Shown here: positions 21,073 through 33,911 of the stretch, piece by piece
How positions within the stretch are numbered: position 1 is the stretch's first letter
Layout of the letters: each line of letters starts with the position of its first letter
Assembly: GCA_031001845.1 (NCBI GenBank)
Contig: JARNGD010000126.1
Span: 1-64,000 of the forward strand
Source of the DNA: Achaetomiella virescens
Lineage: Eukaryota > Ascomycota > Sordariomycetes > Sordariales > Chaetomiaceae
Length of the DNA: 64,000 bases
Direction of reading: 5' to 3'
The notes under the pieces: generated by a model
What the model was told of the DNA's origin: nothing
Database searches by the model: none
Seen by the model: the letters and a program-made list of their open reading frames with translations, nothing else
Program-made: the position numbers and the translations under genes

Positions 21073-22456
21073 ATGCCCTCCCGCGCCGACATCACCTACT
21101 TCGGCGCCGGCCCGCCGCCCTGCCGACAGATGTGCTCGAGACCGCCGCCCAAGCGCTCCTCGACTACAACGGCACCGGCCTGGGCATCGCTGAGCATAGC
21201 CACCGCTCCGAGCTGGCCGCCAATATCATCAACGAGGCCAAGGCCGACCTGGCCAGCTACCTGGACATCCCCTCGGCCGACTACGAGGTCATCTTCATGC
21301 AGGCCGGCGGCACCGGCGAGTTTGCCGCCTCCGTCTACAACCTGGTCGGCGCCTGGGTCGCACGCCAGCACGCCGCCGTCGTCGCAGAACTTGGCAGCAC
21401 CGCTGACGAGGCCGCCGTGGTCGCCGCCCTGCGCGAGCGCGTCGACAAGAACCTCAAGCTCGACTACATTGTCACCGGCGGCTGGTCGCTCAAGGCGTAC
21501 CAGGAGGCCGTGCGCCTGCTCGGCCCGGAGTACGTCAACCTCGCCGCCGACGCCCGCACCATTAACGACGGCAAGTTCGGCAAGATCCCCGACCAGGCAC
21601 CTGGAAGCTGAGCAACGACGCCGCCCTGGTGTACTACTGCGACAACGAGACGGTGGACGGCGTCGAGTTCCCCGAATTTCCCTCTGTGCTGGCCCCGAAG
21701 GAGGACGGGACCGGGCCGGTGGTGGTGGCGGATATGAGCAGCAATATCCTGTCCAGGAGGGTGCCTGTCAGCAACTACTCGCTGCTGTTCTTTGGTGCGC
21801 AGAAGAATCTGGGCTGCACGGGTGTCACGGTGGCCGTCATCAGGAAGAGCCTGCTCCCGCCGACGACGACGCAGCCCAGCCCGGCGCTGATGAGGAAGCT
21901 CGGCCTGCCGATTCCCCCGATTATGCTGCAGTATGAGACGATTGCGAAGAACAACAGCTTGTATAACACGCTGAGCATCTTTGAGTTAGTTCTTTACACT
22001 CCTGTCGCATGGTTTTAGCTGGCACTGACTCCCACCAGTGTGTACATCGCCGGCCAGGTGCTCAAGAAGCTGCTGCACACCTTCCCCGACAAAGTTGACG
22101 GCCAGCAGGCCGTCGATGAGAAGGCACAGATCATCTACGCCGCCCTGGAGGCGCACCCGGACGTGTACCGCATCGTGCCGGACAAAACGGTGCGCTCGAG
22201 AATGAACATTTGCTTCCGCGTGACCAAGGTGAGCAGCACCCGTTTTTATGGTCGGGAATTGTATGTTGATTTTTGGCAGAACGGCAACGTCGACGAGGCT
22301 GAGAAGGCCTTCCTCAAGGAGGCTACCAAGCAAAACCTGACCGGCCTCAAAGGGCATCGCAGCGTCGGTGGCATTCGCGCGAGCAACTACAACTCGATCC
22401 CTCTGGAGGGCGCGGAAAAGTTGGCCAAGTTCATTGATGCCTTCGCGAAGGCGTAA
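21073..22456 (+). CDS. SER1: Phosphoserine aminotransferase
   Basis: PLP enzyme that converts 3-phosphohydroxypyruvate and glutamate to phosphoserine, the second step of serine synthesis; cytosolic. Start MPSRADITYFGAGPPP. Conserved blocks: DYNGTGLGIAEHSHRS, VIFMQAGGTGEFAAS, VVADMSSNILSR, the Schiff-base lysine region LLFFGAQKNLGCTGV and GHRSVGGIRASNYN near the end. Two introns, 21985-22038 and 22229-22279, join in phase (SIFDVYIAGQV; RVTKNGNVDEAEK). Two single C bases appear lost: near 21119, which hides the conserved PPPLPTDVLE, and near 21598 (DQATWKLSND). About 430 residues. Two TGACTCA-type sites lie upstream, which suggests general amino acid control. The gene for the preceding enzyme, phosphoglycerate dehydrogenase, lies about 30 kb to the right. 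Confidence 0.95.
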
Positions 22457-22693
22457 TCTTTTGCATCTTTTTGGTGAGACATTTGGAGTTCAAAGAGCCT
22501 GGGAAGAACCGATAGATGAAGGTTCGATCGATCTCAAGGGAAGAGAAGGCAGGAAAACATCTTCAACAAGCGGATTGCATATTTGCCGCCGGCTCGTTCA
22601 ACGTTTGAGCCAAATAGAGACATCATTTCAATTCCCCTCCAGCCCCTTACACACTCAGCAGTCATGATATGAAACCAACATCTCCCTCCCCTT

Positions 22694-25049
22694 TTACAAC
22701 CCATCTCCGCCTTCAACCACCCCGGCACATCCGGCACGCTCTCCCACCCACTCAAATACTCCTCCCTCCTCACCCCTTCCCCTGCGCTTCGCGTAAATCC
22801 CCGTCACGTACCACACACTCTCCCCCTTCCTCACCGTCCCCTGCAGCGTCGGAATAGTCGTCCGACTCTCCACCAAATTGGAATTTGGATCTGCATTGAC
22901 CAGCATCGCCGTCCTGCCCGCGCCCATCTCCTTGGGCTCCAACGCTCTGATCCCCACCGCCCCCTTCGACACCGCAAACGCCCCTCCGCACCGTCCGCCC
23001 ACGCCTCGGGCGTCGCCAGGTCGTAGTTCCCGATCAGTTTTGGCTGGTCCCTCGCACGTCTCAGGGTTGTACAAGTCCAGATACCGCCCGTCGGACGCGC
23101 GAGCGTTGCTGATTGCGAAGCTCCCGTCCGCGGTCAGGACTTCCCTGCCTTCGGCACGGATGTGGTGCACGCGGAGGTGCCAGTTGGGGTGCAACGGCGT
23201 GGGCGGGAGCAGGTAGGTCTTGATGTGCACGTCCGGGAAGGGGGACCAGAGCGACACGAGATATGTGTGTGTTGCCGTCGCCGTCCGGGGAGGTGAGCAG
23301 CGAGGAGCGGGAGAGGCGTCGCGTCTTCCAGTACTCGCCTCCGTCGTCGGACAGGCCGAGCTGCGAGGCCAGCGCGTACTGCTCGAGCGTGAAGAGACCG
23401 GGGGGCACCGAGTAGCCGTAGGCGGAGGAGTACGCGAACGCGCCGTACTTGGCGTGGGTCCCCTTCATGGGGTAGGAGCAGGCTTGACCGGAGGAGAGCA
23501 GCATGCAGTGCCCGCCAAGGTTGCTATCCAGGGTTAGGAAATAAAGAGCGGAGAGTGGGCAATCGGAAGGGTTAGTTACCTCATGATGTGTCCAGGGTGC
23601 TTGAGGGCTTTGATCTTGGGCATCACGTCCCAGTGGTTTTCTTCTGCGGACGTCCAGAAGGGGTGCGTTTCGGGGACTGCGAGGCAGATGAAGGCTAGGC
23701 AAGCCCAGTACTGAACATGTGTAAGTTAAAGTAGGCGGATATAAGATAGAAGGGGTTTTACTTACCGGACTGCCAGGGCTGTTGTAGTTCTCGGCCATCT
23801 GTTTCTCGTGAGTACCCTCATCAACTTCCTCTTCACCAAGCCTTTACTTACATACATGTTCGGATAGGAGTACCCGATGGTCAGCGTGCCGCTTGAACTC
23901 CACATGTCGTGCTGCGTCTGCCACCATCTGAGGTGGCGCATAACGATCCCCTTGACCATGCCCCAAGTCAGTGGCGCGGGCAGTTCGACGTCGGCGTACG
24001 CAAGGGCGCCCCAGAAGGAGACCATAGCGAAGCGGTATCCGACACTGCGGCCAAATGGGATGGCTCGTCCTGGAGAAGTCAGCTTGTTCGCCTCTTTGAG
24101 ACAACGAGATATGAACCTTACCCTCCTCGTCATAGTAGTGCGCCAAGTCAAGCGCCGCCATCTGCGCCCTCTTCTTGAACTCCTCTGCACGAGCCGGGTC
24201 CTCATCCCCAGCCAACTTGGCGTACAGCAGCTGGAGGAAGTGAATGGCAAAGCTGGATGAGTAGTAGTCCATTTCTGCGCTTGGTCAGCAGACGCTCCCC
24301 CCCGGAGATTCGGACGCACCCACGGTGAATCCCCTCCGGCCCATCATTCGACCACCCATCCCCGCGATAAAACGTGTCCAAATGCCGAATGTCAGCATCC
24401 AGCCTCTCCTGCGAGAACTTCCCCCCATTCTTCTTCAACCCTAGATTCGCAAACACCCGAAACCAAAGCCAGTTCGTGTTTGGCATACTGTCTCCCGTCA
24501 GCAATCCCTCCCTCCCCATATTCCACCACTCCTACCAGCCACCACCGCCAGAGAGACACTCACTTCTTCTCATTCACACTATTCCCCAACCACGCCTCCA
24601 CATTCGCCCTGTCCCTCTCTCCCAACCCCTTCCAAATGTCGGCGCGCCACCGCCAGCGAGAACCCCAGCGGACACATCTCCACCATGCGCTGGTCATTGT
24701 CCCTCGGCCAGCCCCAGTACTCGTCCCCGTCGGGATCCGTCCCGGCCTTGATCCCGTCGATCCACCACTGCGTGCCGCGATAGCTCCCGCCGCCGGCCAA
24801 GAGGCAGGCCAGGCCCCACAGCGGGCGGCAGATGCCCTCGACCTCGGACGCCGTCTGGTCGAAGCGCACGGCCGTGGCGCCGGGGCAGCGCACCCGCGCT
24901 TTGAGCGGGGAGAAGAAGGGTTCGAGGGGGTCAAGGAGGGAGATGAGGAGGGACTGGACTGAGGGGCGGTCGGTGAGGCGGATGAGGGAGAAGGGGTGGC
25001 GGGTGGTGTAGCCTAGGACGAGGCCTTGGGTGGGTTTGGGGGAGGACAT
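22694..25049 (-). CDS. DUF2264 family protein, possible glycoside hydrolase
   Basis: DUF2264 proteins have an all-helical toroid; some bacterial members are described as beta-glucuronidases (family GH154), so a sugar-acting role is possible but unproven here. Start MSSPKPTQGLVLGYTTRHPF. Family blocks: GICRPLWGLACLLAGGG, GDEYWGWPRDNDQRMVEM, ANVEAWLGNSVNEK, NTNWLWFRVFANLGLKKNGG, FYRGDGWSNDGPEGI, MDYYSSSFAIHFLQLLYAK, GRSVGYRFAMVSFWGALAYAD and HCMLLSSGQACSYPMKGTHAKYG. At least six introns with good signals split it, near 24490-24570, 24270-24330, 24070-24120, 23800-23850, 23705-23765 and 23530-23580. Frame breaks near 24640, 23255 and 22990 resemble those in the other genes. No signal peptide is visible, so an intracellular protein is likely. 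Convergent with SER1, 237 bases apart. Confidence 0.82.
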
Positions 25050-25879
25050 GGCGGTGGGTGGTTGTGGCGGTAATGGTGAACAGGTCAAGTCGGCAGTTTA
25101 GGTTAGAGCTACGAGGACAAAAAGATGTGAGGAGAGGAAGGGTCTGGAGGGAATACGATGACATGATATTGGAGAGCCTGATGATGATATGTGACTATGT
25201 ATACTTCAAGATGCCTCACCCTACAGCCAATCGCATAATTCTCCGTCTCGCACGGCGCCGTCTCCGGAACTTACACCACGATGTGGACCCCTCATGTTGG
25301 GGAATCACCCCTGTATGAGGGGCTGCCGTCCTTTGGCCCTTGGTTCCCCTCATCAGCGGTGGGGGTGATGCTCGCGGCTAATTGCGAACCATGGAGAAGT
25401 GCTCGGCTTACAGTTGGCTAGTGTGATCCACAGTAGTCTTGATGAGGGACGGCGGTGTTGCATCGCGCAGAGGTGCCGTCTCTTGATAGGTTTTGAGGAA
25501 GGTGTACATACCTCATGGGATAAATCTTGAACTCCATATGATCCAATGGTTCTGATATCATAATAGCATCAAGCTATCACTCAGGAAACCTAAGGCTCAG
25601 AACTTCCAACGTGAATTCGATTCAGGCACAACACAGCTAACCAAGCACAACAAGGCTGCTAGATTTCAACGCCAAATGCTCCAAACAGCACGCTGCTTCC
25701 CTTGCTCAAAGTGCAAAGTGCCGCCCTTTATTCCTGCCATCGGCTCAGAATCCTTGTTCTTCAAGCCAATTACTTCCAGCAGTAAACAGAGCAAAGTAGA
25801 CATTACGTACTTGTATGCTCGGGTATACTCCTCTCTTTCCTCCCCTCTCCCCATGAACACCACTTCGACAGTTCCCTAA
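25050..25879. other. Intergenic, about 0.83 kb
   Basis: Between the DUF2264 start and the formin stop, both minus. A short region (25210-25700) is less GC-rich than its surroundings. No coding frame or RNA gene recognised. Confidence 0.55.
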
Positions 25880-28800
25880 TCAACTCCCATTCACCCCCTG
25901 CCCTGCGGCGTTCAACTCCACCCCGGCCGCCGCCGCCGCAGCAACCATCCTTATCCCGGGCGTCGGCGGCACCTCTTCCTCTGCATGTTTACTTCCGCGA
26001 CTCCCATCCACAACCGACGCCTCACGACTCAGACTTGCACTCCCCCACCATCTCCATTACTCGCACTCGACTGCGCCATCTCTCTCCTCCGCCTCCTCAT
26101 CCGCCTCTCCTCGTCCGCAGTCTGCCTCCTTGACCTTCTCAAGTTCTCCCTCTTCTCCGCGTCAGCAGGGTCATCACCGCCGTCTACGCCCGAGCGCATG
26201 CCTTGGAGGAGGAGCGCGGCGCGCTGCGCAACATCGTCTTCTTCGCCTCCTCCAGCTCCGGCAGTGGCAGCATCGGCAGGTTGGCCGGTGGTGGATGTCG
26301 GGCTGAGGAGGTCGGGGGTAGAGACGTGGTTGGAGGTATTGTCATCATTACCTGCGGCAGGGTTGGAGGCTTCGGAACCTGGGCTTTGGATGGTTTGCAG
26401 GCCGGTTCCATGGCGGCGAGCTGCGCGAGGTCGGGGATCTTTTGGCCCGAGGCGATGCGCACTTGGTGGCGGTCCTTGAGGCGGGCTCGTCTGCGGCGGT
26501 CGCGTTGGTCGCGCGCCTGGGGTGCGGCAGCGCGGAGCTTTTCAAGCAGGCTGTCCATCGCCCCGGTGCTGGTTGGCGAAGACGCCTGCGAGCCCTCGGC
26601 GGCTGCCTGAGCCGCTTTCAGCGCGGCATTCTTGCGCTTCATGGACGCCTCGTTGCGGCGACGCTGCTCCTCCAACTGCACGTTCTTGTCGTGCGACTTC
26701 TTCCACTCAGAGATGAAGAAGGCGAGCTTGGCAAAGAAGTCCCGGCGCGCGTTTTCGTCGGTCGGGTCCTCGCCGTAGAAGGTCATGATGTCGTTGTACG
26801 TGCGCACCATCTCCTCGAGGTACACCTCCATCTGCTCGGCCTTGCGCCGTGCGTCCTTCATGCAGCGCCCGACGATCTGTACGACGCGGTCCTGCGGGTG
26901 GAACTTCTTGGGGTCCGACAGGTTGCCCGAGTCGAGAGACGACTGCACGCCGCGGATGTTGTTGATGTACTTCTTGGCATCGGCCTGCAGCTGCTCGATG
27001 TTGATCTTCTGCGCAGTCAGCACGCCCGAGATGTCCTCGGTGAAGTGCTCCCACTCCGGATACTGGTTGCGGACGATGCGCTCAACGAGGTCGGCAAGCG
27101 TGGACTGGTTCTTGTCGTCCTTGACCATACCTAACCGGGCGAGGGAGGATAGCTTGAAACCGCGGGCCTGCTTGTTCGCGTCGTTCATGTAATTTCCGAT
27201 ATCCAAAATGAGGCCAAGAACGTTCATCAGCGAGACCGAATCTCTCAGTGACTCAGAGACGCTGACGACCTGTCGCATCTTCTCTGTAATCTCATCGTAC
27301 TCGGCCTCGAAGCTGCGTGTCAATGCAAGAGCACGCATCCTGCTCTTCCAGTAATGGTGCAGTTCAAAGGCTGTCTGTAGGTAGATCTGGTCCTGCCTCG
27401 TGAGCTCAGCGGGATCTTGCTCCCTGTTCTCCTTGTTAGCTTCCGGTCCCGTCCAGTCCTTGCTGTACGGCGCCATTTGCTTGGCCGTGTTATCTGGGAT
27501 GTTGCAGAGATCTTCCTTCTGCAAGAAATCCATGACCACAGGGTTATCGAGCACTTCGGGGTCGCAGTGAATGATCATCTGCACCACTCGCTCAACAGAA
27601 TACTGCGAAAATTTGGCAAGGGCAATTTCTACTCATAGTCAGCACCTCTCTCTCATCCCGTCTTGGATTCGTCAAGGACTTACCGAACGCCTTCCGCAGA
27701 TCGTTTGAATGATCTGCTTCATATCGTCCTTCTTGGACGCGCCCGTGCCGATCTGCTGATCTCCTTCGCCATGAAGCTTCTCGACCTCATCCAAGATACC
27801 CTTCCGGCTGAGTTCGAGATACTTCCCTCCCTCTCCTCCGCCGACGGCGTGTGGGCCGCCCAGTGGGTGGTAAGCGGAGAATCGACCTTCTCCCAGTGGA
27901 GGGCCTTGAGCTTCTTCTTAGGCCGAACAATGGACAGGCCGAGAGACGGGGAAGGTGTGATGTTTGCCTGCCGGGACAAGAAGTGACCTGACATTGCGCC
28001 CGGTCCGGGTAGTGGAGGCGGCGGAGGGGGCAGGCCAGCGGCCCCTGGCAGTGGAGGCGGAGGCGGAGGAGGAGGAGGCATACCCTTCATTCCAGGCAAG
28101 GGAGGAGGTGGTGGTGGCGGTGGCGGACCACCACCCATCGGGGGAGGCGCACCAGGGAGTCTGCCGGGCATCGGAGGAGGTGGTGGCGGAGGAGGCGGCG
28201 GAGGACCGCCGGCCATCGGGGGTGGCGCGCCTGGGAGTCTGCCAGGCAAAGGAGGAGGCGGGGGTGGGGGGGAGGAGGAGGCCCGCCTGAAGGACCAGGC
28301 GCACCGGGGGCAGGTGGGGGCGCCCCTGGAATCTGGCCTGGGAATGGAGGAGGTGGTGGTGGCGGAGGAGGGGGAGGCCCGTCAGAAATTGGGTAGTGTC
28401 GGTGACCTTGATCTTCGGAGGCTCATTGTCGCTCGGTGTAAGGGGAGACTGCGATTCCAGGCTTGGATGAGACGGGCCGGTGGTAACGCCATCGCCTTCC
28501 TCCGAGTCGCTGGCATCGTACTTCTTGACCTTGTCCTGCAGCTCGTTGAACATGCCGGCGGCTTGTTGGGATCCATGACGGGCCGCTTGATCTCGACCAA
28601 CCGAGGCTTCTCGTAGACGATACCCTCCTCGTCCTCTGCAACGTCCTCGACCTCTTCCAAGACATCGTCAGCCGGCTCCGCCCGCGAGGCGACAGGTTTC
28701 CTTGGGATGCGCGTTGACCTCTTGACGCTCCCAAGCATGCTGTTGGTGAAATCGCTTGGCGGACCGCCTGCGCCAGGCCCTGCATCTCCGTACCCGTCCA

Positions 28801-31402
28801 TCTCCTCACGCAGGGCTCGCACGGTCTGAGGGACCGATGGCCTCGCCCCATACTCTACCTTCCAGCTTGTAGACCGTCTTTTGGCGCTCGATCTGCATCT
28901 GGAGACGTTCCATGAGCCTCTCGCGGTCGAGTATACCTTGCATCCGAGCAGGATCCTCATCACCAAGCTTGGACGAGCCCTTTGCAGCATTGGATGCCGC
29001 AACGTCCTGCGCATCACGAAGCATGAGATAAAGCTCACGCGTCTCGAGCTCGTACCGTTGCGCCTCCTTTGCCCTGAGCGTCTGCAGGTTCTCCAGCTCA
29101 GACTTCAACCCCTCGGCCTGCCTCCTCTGCGCATCGATAAACCTCGCCTGCTCATCGATCTGCTTCTGGAGCTTGGCCACCAGTCCATCCGCTCCCAACG
29201 CCAACTTCTCCCTGAGCTCGTCTCTCTCGGCAATAGCCGCTTCGGCGATTCTCCGATTCTCAGTCGCCTCCTCGTAGGCCTGGCGGGCTTCGGAATCGGT
29301 ATGCAGCTTGTCCAGCAAGCTCTGGACGGTGAAGTTGAGGCTTTGCTTGAGATCCATGTCCGGCAAGCGCCGGTCCATGGCCACGTAGCTCAGCATGGAG
29401 TCGACGAGTTGGAACATACGCAGGCGTTCCTCGCCGTCATTGTCCCTAATCAGGAGTAGGTGTTGCAAGGCCGAGATAAAGTAGTCCTGGGTCTTGGTTC
29501 CCTTCAACCGTTGCTGGATAGCATCCACAATCTGAACCGGATCGTTGAGGTCCCTGACTTCGCCATCCACGCTGTCCTTGATGCTACTATTCTCCCTCTC
29601 CAGCATATCCTCATAGTCGATGGCCTCATTCGTCCGGAACCGCTCGATCTGCTTGTCGATCAACTCGTACTGGAACGCCTCCATCTTGTTCAGCATCCGC
29701 TTGATGCCACATGCTGTGAACTGCGCCCTGATATGGACACGCATCTGGAGGTCCTTCTCGGCGGCGTCGATCAACATGTTGATCAAGATGAGCGTCGCCA
29801 CGGCGTATTCCATCAGCAGGTTCTCCATGCCAATACCACCGCTCCGCACCTCCTCGCTCGCCCCTACCAAGCTGCCCATCTTCCCTCGGCCATCGATGGT
29901 GACTTCGACGAGGCGCATCCAAGCGTCGAATCGGCCGTTCTCTCCCTGCTGGTTCTTGGCAACGTCCATGGCCTCTATGACCTTCAGATGGCCGCTCCCT
30001 TCACCCCAGTGGCAGAGGAAGGTCAAGACTTCGCTCACAAGCTTCCTCGTGGTGAGCCGCGGCGAGATCAGAGACGTGGCCAAAGCCACAAGAACCTGCT
30101 GGTGAGCCAGGGCATCGTCGGCGCCAAACTTGTTGTTCATCAAGGCCTTCAGACACTTGACGATATCGTACTCCCGGTCCAGGTTCTTGTCGCCCTTGCT
30201 TGAGTCCTGGCTGGTCCCATAGCGGTCCTGCGGTTAATCTTCAAGAGGACGTTGGTCAGGGCCACTTGACCCTGGCACTCAATGAAGCGCTTGACCCAGC
30301 CAATCTGCTGTGTCCGCAAGTTGACCTCCAGACTGCCCAGCCCCTTGCTGTCGAGCGCATTCTCCATCACCTTGCGGACGTACCATTCGGGGCTGCCCTC
30401 CTCATCCGGTAGTTGCGTAAGGTCGACATTGCTGTACTGGCCAATCTCTAGCGGTTTGCCTGCGCTTCTGTTCTCCTTGCCACTCGGTGAGGCGGTCCTG
30501 GTAGATGAGGGTCCATTTTTTGGATGGTGGATAGGCTATCATTTGGCGCTTCGCTTGTCCGGGAGGTTTGCCATCCTCGTTTCTGCATGAGCGCCAGGAA
30601 CATCTGCTCGATGACGTTGTCGTCGTCGGGTTTCGGGAAGTAGAATCCTTCGCTTGTCTGAGATCCGGACGGGAACTTGGTCAAGCGGTGCTCCCTGGTG
30701 AGTGGGGGGATAAATATGACGACTGTGACGAGGCACTAGCAGTGCTATTCTGGATGAGCGATGGGTTGCGGCTGGGTCAAAGTAGGATCCTCCATTACCT
30801 GACAGAATGCTTGAGGCGTCTGAGCTGCGTCCTCCGGACGTCATGTACGAGTTGTACCGGGAATTTTGGGATCCTGTTAGGCTACTCTCCCTCGGTGGAC
30901 CCCATTGCTGGTATTGGGCCTGGCGCCCGGTCGAAGCCATGGTGATATTGGAGCCAGCCGGTGGCGGGCGTGGACCGGAGAGATAGGGGCTCGTGGGGCG
31001 TACGGTTGACGGGTCGAAGCTGGATACTGGTGGAAGTCGCTCGTCGCCTTGTTCAACTGGTGTGGGAGAGGCTCTCTCCGGACAGGGACCTGGTCCCCTT
31101 TTGGAAGATATTCCATTGGACGGGGAGCGGCGGCCCGCGCTGACGGCATCGTACGGGATTGTCGTCATGACGCCGGCGGTCATGTTGATGCCGGACCCGG
31201 CGGAGTTCGGGCGGTCTATTGATACAACAGAGGAGTCTCTATGGTGGCGCGAATGGCGCGAATTACCGAGCTGGCCGTGTCGTGGTCGGCGGATAGGTGA
31301 CGGCCGTCGTCGCCGGTACTCGTTTCTCGGCTTTGTTCTTGGATCGTGGAAGAACGAGGAGGCCTTCCCGCTGGAAGATCGGGACTTGTCGTAGGAAGAC
31401 AT
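25880..31402 (-). CDS. BNI1: Formin (Bni1 / SepA type)
   Basis: Nucleates and elongates unbranched actin at hyphal tips and septa. Start MSSYDKSRSSSGKASSFFHD; a disordered Ser/Pro/Arg-rich N terminus runs to about 30700. The GTPase-binding/FH3 region covers about 30650-29200 (GFYFPKPDDDNVIEQMFLAL, ALATSLISPRLTTRKLVSEV, MENLLMEYAVATLILINMLI), then a coiled coil (about 29200-28880). The FH1 region (about 28390-27990) is long runs of proline broken by Gly, the profilin-binding part. FH2 starts KKKLKALHWEKVDSPL near 27900 and includes LNVLGLILDIGNYMNDANKQARGFKLSSL. A DAD autoinhibitory motif follows (MDSLLEKLRAAAPQ then RDRRRRARLKDRH, about 26560-26450). The end is EEEVPPTPGIRMV...GQGVNGS. Frame shifts and introns near 30540, 30230, 28800, 28640-28380, 27640 and 26230 break the reading. 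About 1,750 codons, normal for the family. Confidence 0.93.
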
Positions 31403-33355
31403 GGTGTCGTCGGGACGCGTGAAACAGCCGCTTCTGTTATGGCGGGCAGCGAGCCGCCTGTGTTTGGTTCTCAACAACAGCCGGTACGGAGAGCAGTCAA
31501 GCAATGCGGGGGGATGTGGGCCGACACGAAAGGCGTGGAATACCGTCGTCAATGGACTCTGTGTCTCAGGCCCTGGGCGCATCGCATCATGGTCTGGGGA
31601 GCGGCCGGGGGGTCTGGAAGCGTCGAGTCGCAGTGCCAGGGGGTGTCCTTCTGCGCATAAGCGGTAGATATTTTAGCATGGCTCCGGAATGGCAGGCAGC
31701 ATGGGCGGAGGTCGACGGGAACCGTGACGTACGGGCAGCGATTGTCCGGCTCCTGTACTTTGTCGCGGCGGGATCGTCGATGATTTGAGGCTGCAGGGAT
31801 TGACAAGGGGCCCGTCTTCGATGGTGTTCTCGAGTCAGACGTAAATAGGCAGGAAGTCGCCAATGGCTTTCTGATCTGGACTGGTGGGAATAGCGCCGTC
31901 TTGGCTCCCGCGGCGGCGCCTGTAGCGGCAGCGACGAAGGAACGAACGGCTTCGACGTCGACGTCGGAATGAAGCGTGGTCACGGCCCCGCGAACACCTC
32001 CAGGATGTTCTGCAAGCTTCTTGGGCGGGCGGAGCAGGGCGCGGTGTGTAATGAACGCGATGCTGGGAGGGTCCCTGTCGTCCCTGCGGGCAGCGGCCAC
32101 AATTGCAGCATCGCAGAATCGGTCATAAGCAGCAGGAAACTGGCAACAAAAGATCCGCGGTCTGAAACAGGCCTAGCTCGGATCGCCCTGGGTCCTCACA
32201 TTAACACCTTGTGGACACACCAGGCAGGGGACCATGCCGCGGCCTGTGCGCTGCCCTCTGCAGGGTCCGAGCAACAGGGTGCTCAAAACAACCACTGGCA
32301 GCCTGCGATCCAAGAACGGATCTGTTTCACCGTTCTTCTCACCTTCACAAGTTCAACTGACTTCTGTGTCATACTTACACAGTCCAGGTCCGAGGATATA
32401 CCTTAACTACCTGTGGTGGCTACAATGCCTAACTTGACCTGCAATTCTGATCCCATTTAAGAGCACATGAAGATTTCTTGGCGAGTTTCCCGTCGACCAA
32501 CCAGCAAGCGTGCCTTTCCACTGAAATGATAGATGGTGACTTCGGGCGGCTCCAATGACCCGATGTTGCTGCCGTCGCTCAGCAGATTGGTCGATGGATG
32601 CAGGGACCGAAATGCGTCTCATCCGCAAGTTGATGCCCCTTTTCGCGGCGGCAGCCAGGTCAACAAAGGCTAAGTGAGCAGATCAAGCTGAGTTAAGCAG
32701 GTTGGGCCCAGCTTGAGAGACTCGCTCGATGCTCAGATGTACGCGATTGATTTGGGTAATTGGTTCGCCGCCAGTGGAGCACTACCAGGTAGAAGTTGAG
32801 ACTCTCGAATTCGAGATTCCCTCGATGATTTTGTTATCACATCTTTTCGTTCTTACTTTCCCCCTGCTGCTCAACGCCCTTCTTCTCCTTTTCTTTCCAT
32901 CATTGCCCGTTATTGCTAAGCCTTCTCGCTCCCATAATAACTGTTCCTTCTCAGTTAGCTAAGAACAAGCAACATTTGTCCCCAACTGTGGCAGACATCT
33001 TCGAAAAGCTTCCTCTTGTAGTTGTCCGGACGGAAGCAGCCGCGGAGCGCGGGTCTGACAGGGGCTCGAATGCGGGAGACCAAAGGTGACCCCCATCCCT
33101 GAGCGCCAAGAAATCTTTCCCGACAATTGCATGACCTGCATTTGCCAGCTTGCATGGCATTCGCGGACACCGCATTTGGCTTTCGACTACCCGTTTCTGT
33201 CGTCGATGCTTGCCGCTGGCGTATTTTGTCGCTGCCAGTGATATTGCGGGGTCTCACCTATCTCTCGAGCTGTCCTGGTTATTGTACGTGGACGAGACGC
33301 CGCCATCACAGGGAGGCTGAAGAGGCTGTCGGCTCGGCCAGGGGTAACAGGCAGC
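31403..33355. other. Divergent intergenic region, 1.95 kb
   Basis: Upstream of the formin and of a small membrane protein gene. A pyrimidine-rich stretch (about 32810-32950) precedes the membrane protein gene and may mark its transcription start. The open frames here have no recognisable motif. A long 5' leader for the formin is likely. Confidence 0.55.
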
Positions 33356-33911
33356 ATGGGGCCAACGATCTCGGTCATCAAGGTATGCCGCCCAATATTC
33401 CGAAGTCTCATGCCTAGATAGCACGGCCTCCGAGTGCTGACCTCTCCACAGACCCTCAGCATACCCGCGGTCATCTCCCTCCTCCTCTTCCTCATCTCCA
33501 CCTTCGTCCTCGTCCCCTTGTGGCAACGCTACCGCAACCGGTACAGCCAGTACCTCCCGCTCGAAACAATATCGAACCAGACGCTGTCGATTCGGGGTAG
33601 AATGCAAGGCGCGATTGCCCGTTTCTTCATATCAGGCAGCATGGAGGGCAAGAGCCACCGAAGGCGTCGCCGTGCTGAGCGGAACTCGTTCGACTCAGAG
33701 GAAGGAGAGGAGTTGGGCGAGGTGGACGGAGCAACCGCTCGAAGTAGTGGACCGCAAAGGACAATCAGGCTGTGGATAACCCAGGAGGCTAAGCAGAGAG
33801 TCGGTCTAGGCTGTTTCCCTGTTGAAGACCATCGCGCTAACCGTGCGGCAGTCTCGAGGAAGGTTCATGGACGACAGCGATGAGGAGGACGACAGAACCA
33901 CAAGGCGATAG
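33356..33911 (+). CDS. Small single-pass membrane protein, fungal, unknown function
   Basis: Family not recognised by name. Exon 1 (33356-33382) encodes only MGPTISVIK. A 69-base intron (33383-33451) joins in phase to TLSIPAVISLLLFLISTFVL, a single membrane helix near the N terminus. A basic stretch follows (WQRYRNRYSQYLPLETISNQ, then KSHRRRRRAERNSF), suggesting a cytosolic tail. A second intron is proposed at 33800-33851: it has a GCTAAC branch sequence and a CAG end, with a weak GTCGGT donor. It joins EAKQR to SRGRFMDDSDEEDD, so the protein ends acidic at 33911. Without that intron the frame stops at 33883. About 165 residues. The start is chosen because the short first exon and its splice join are clean. 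Confidence 0.6.
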
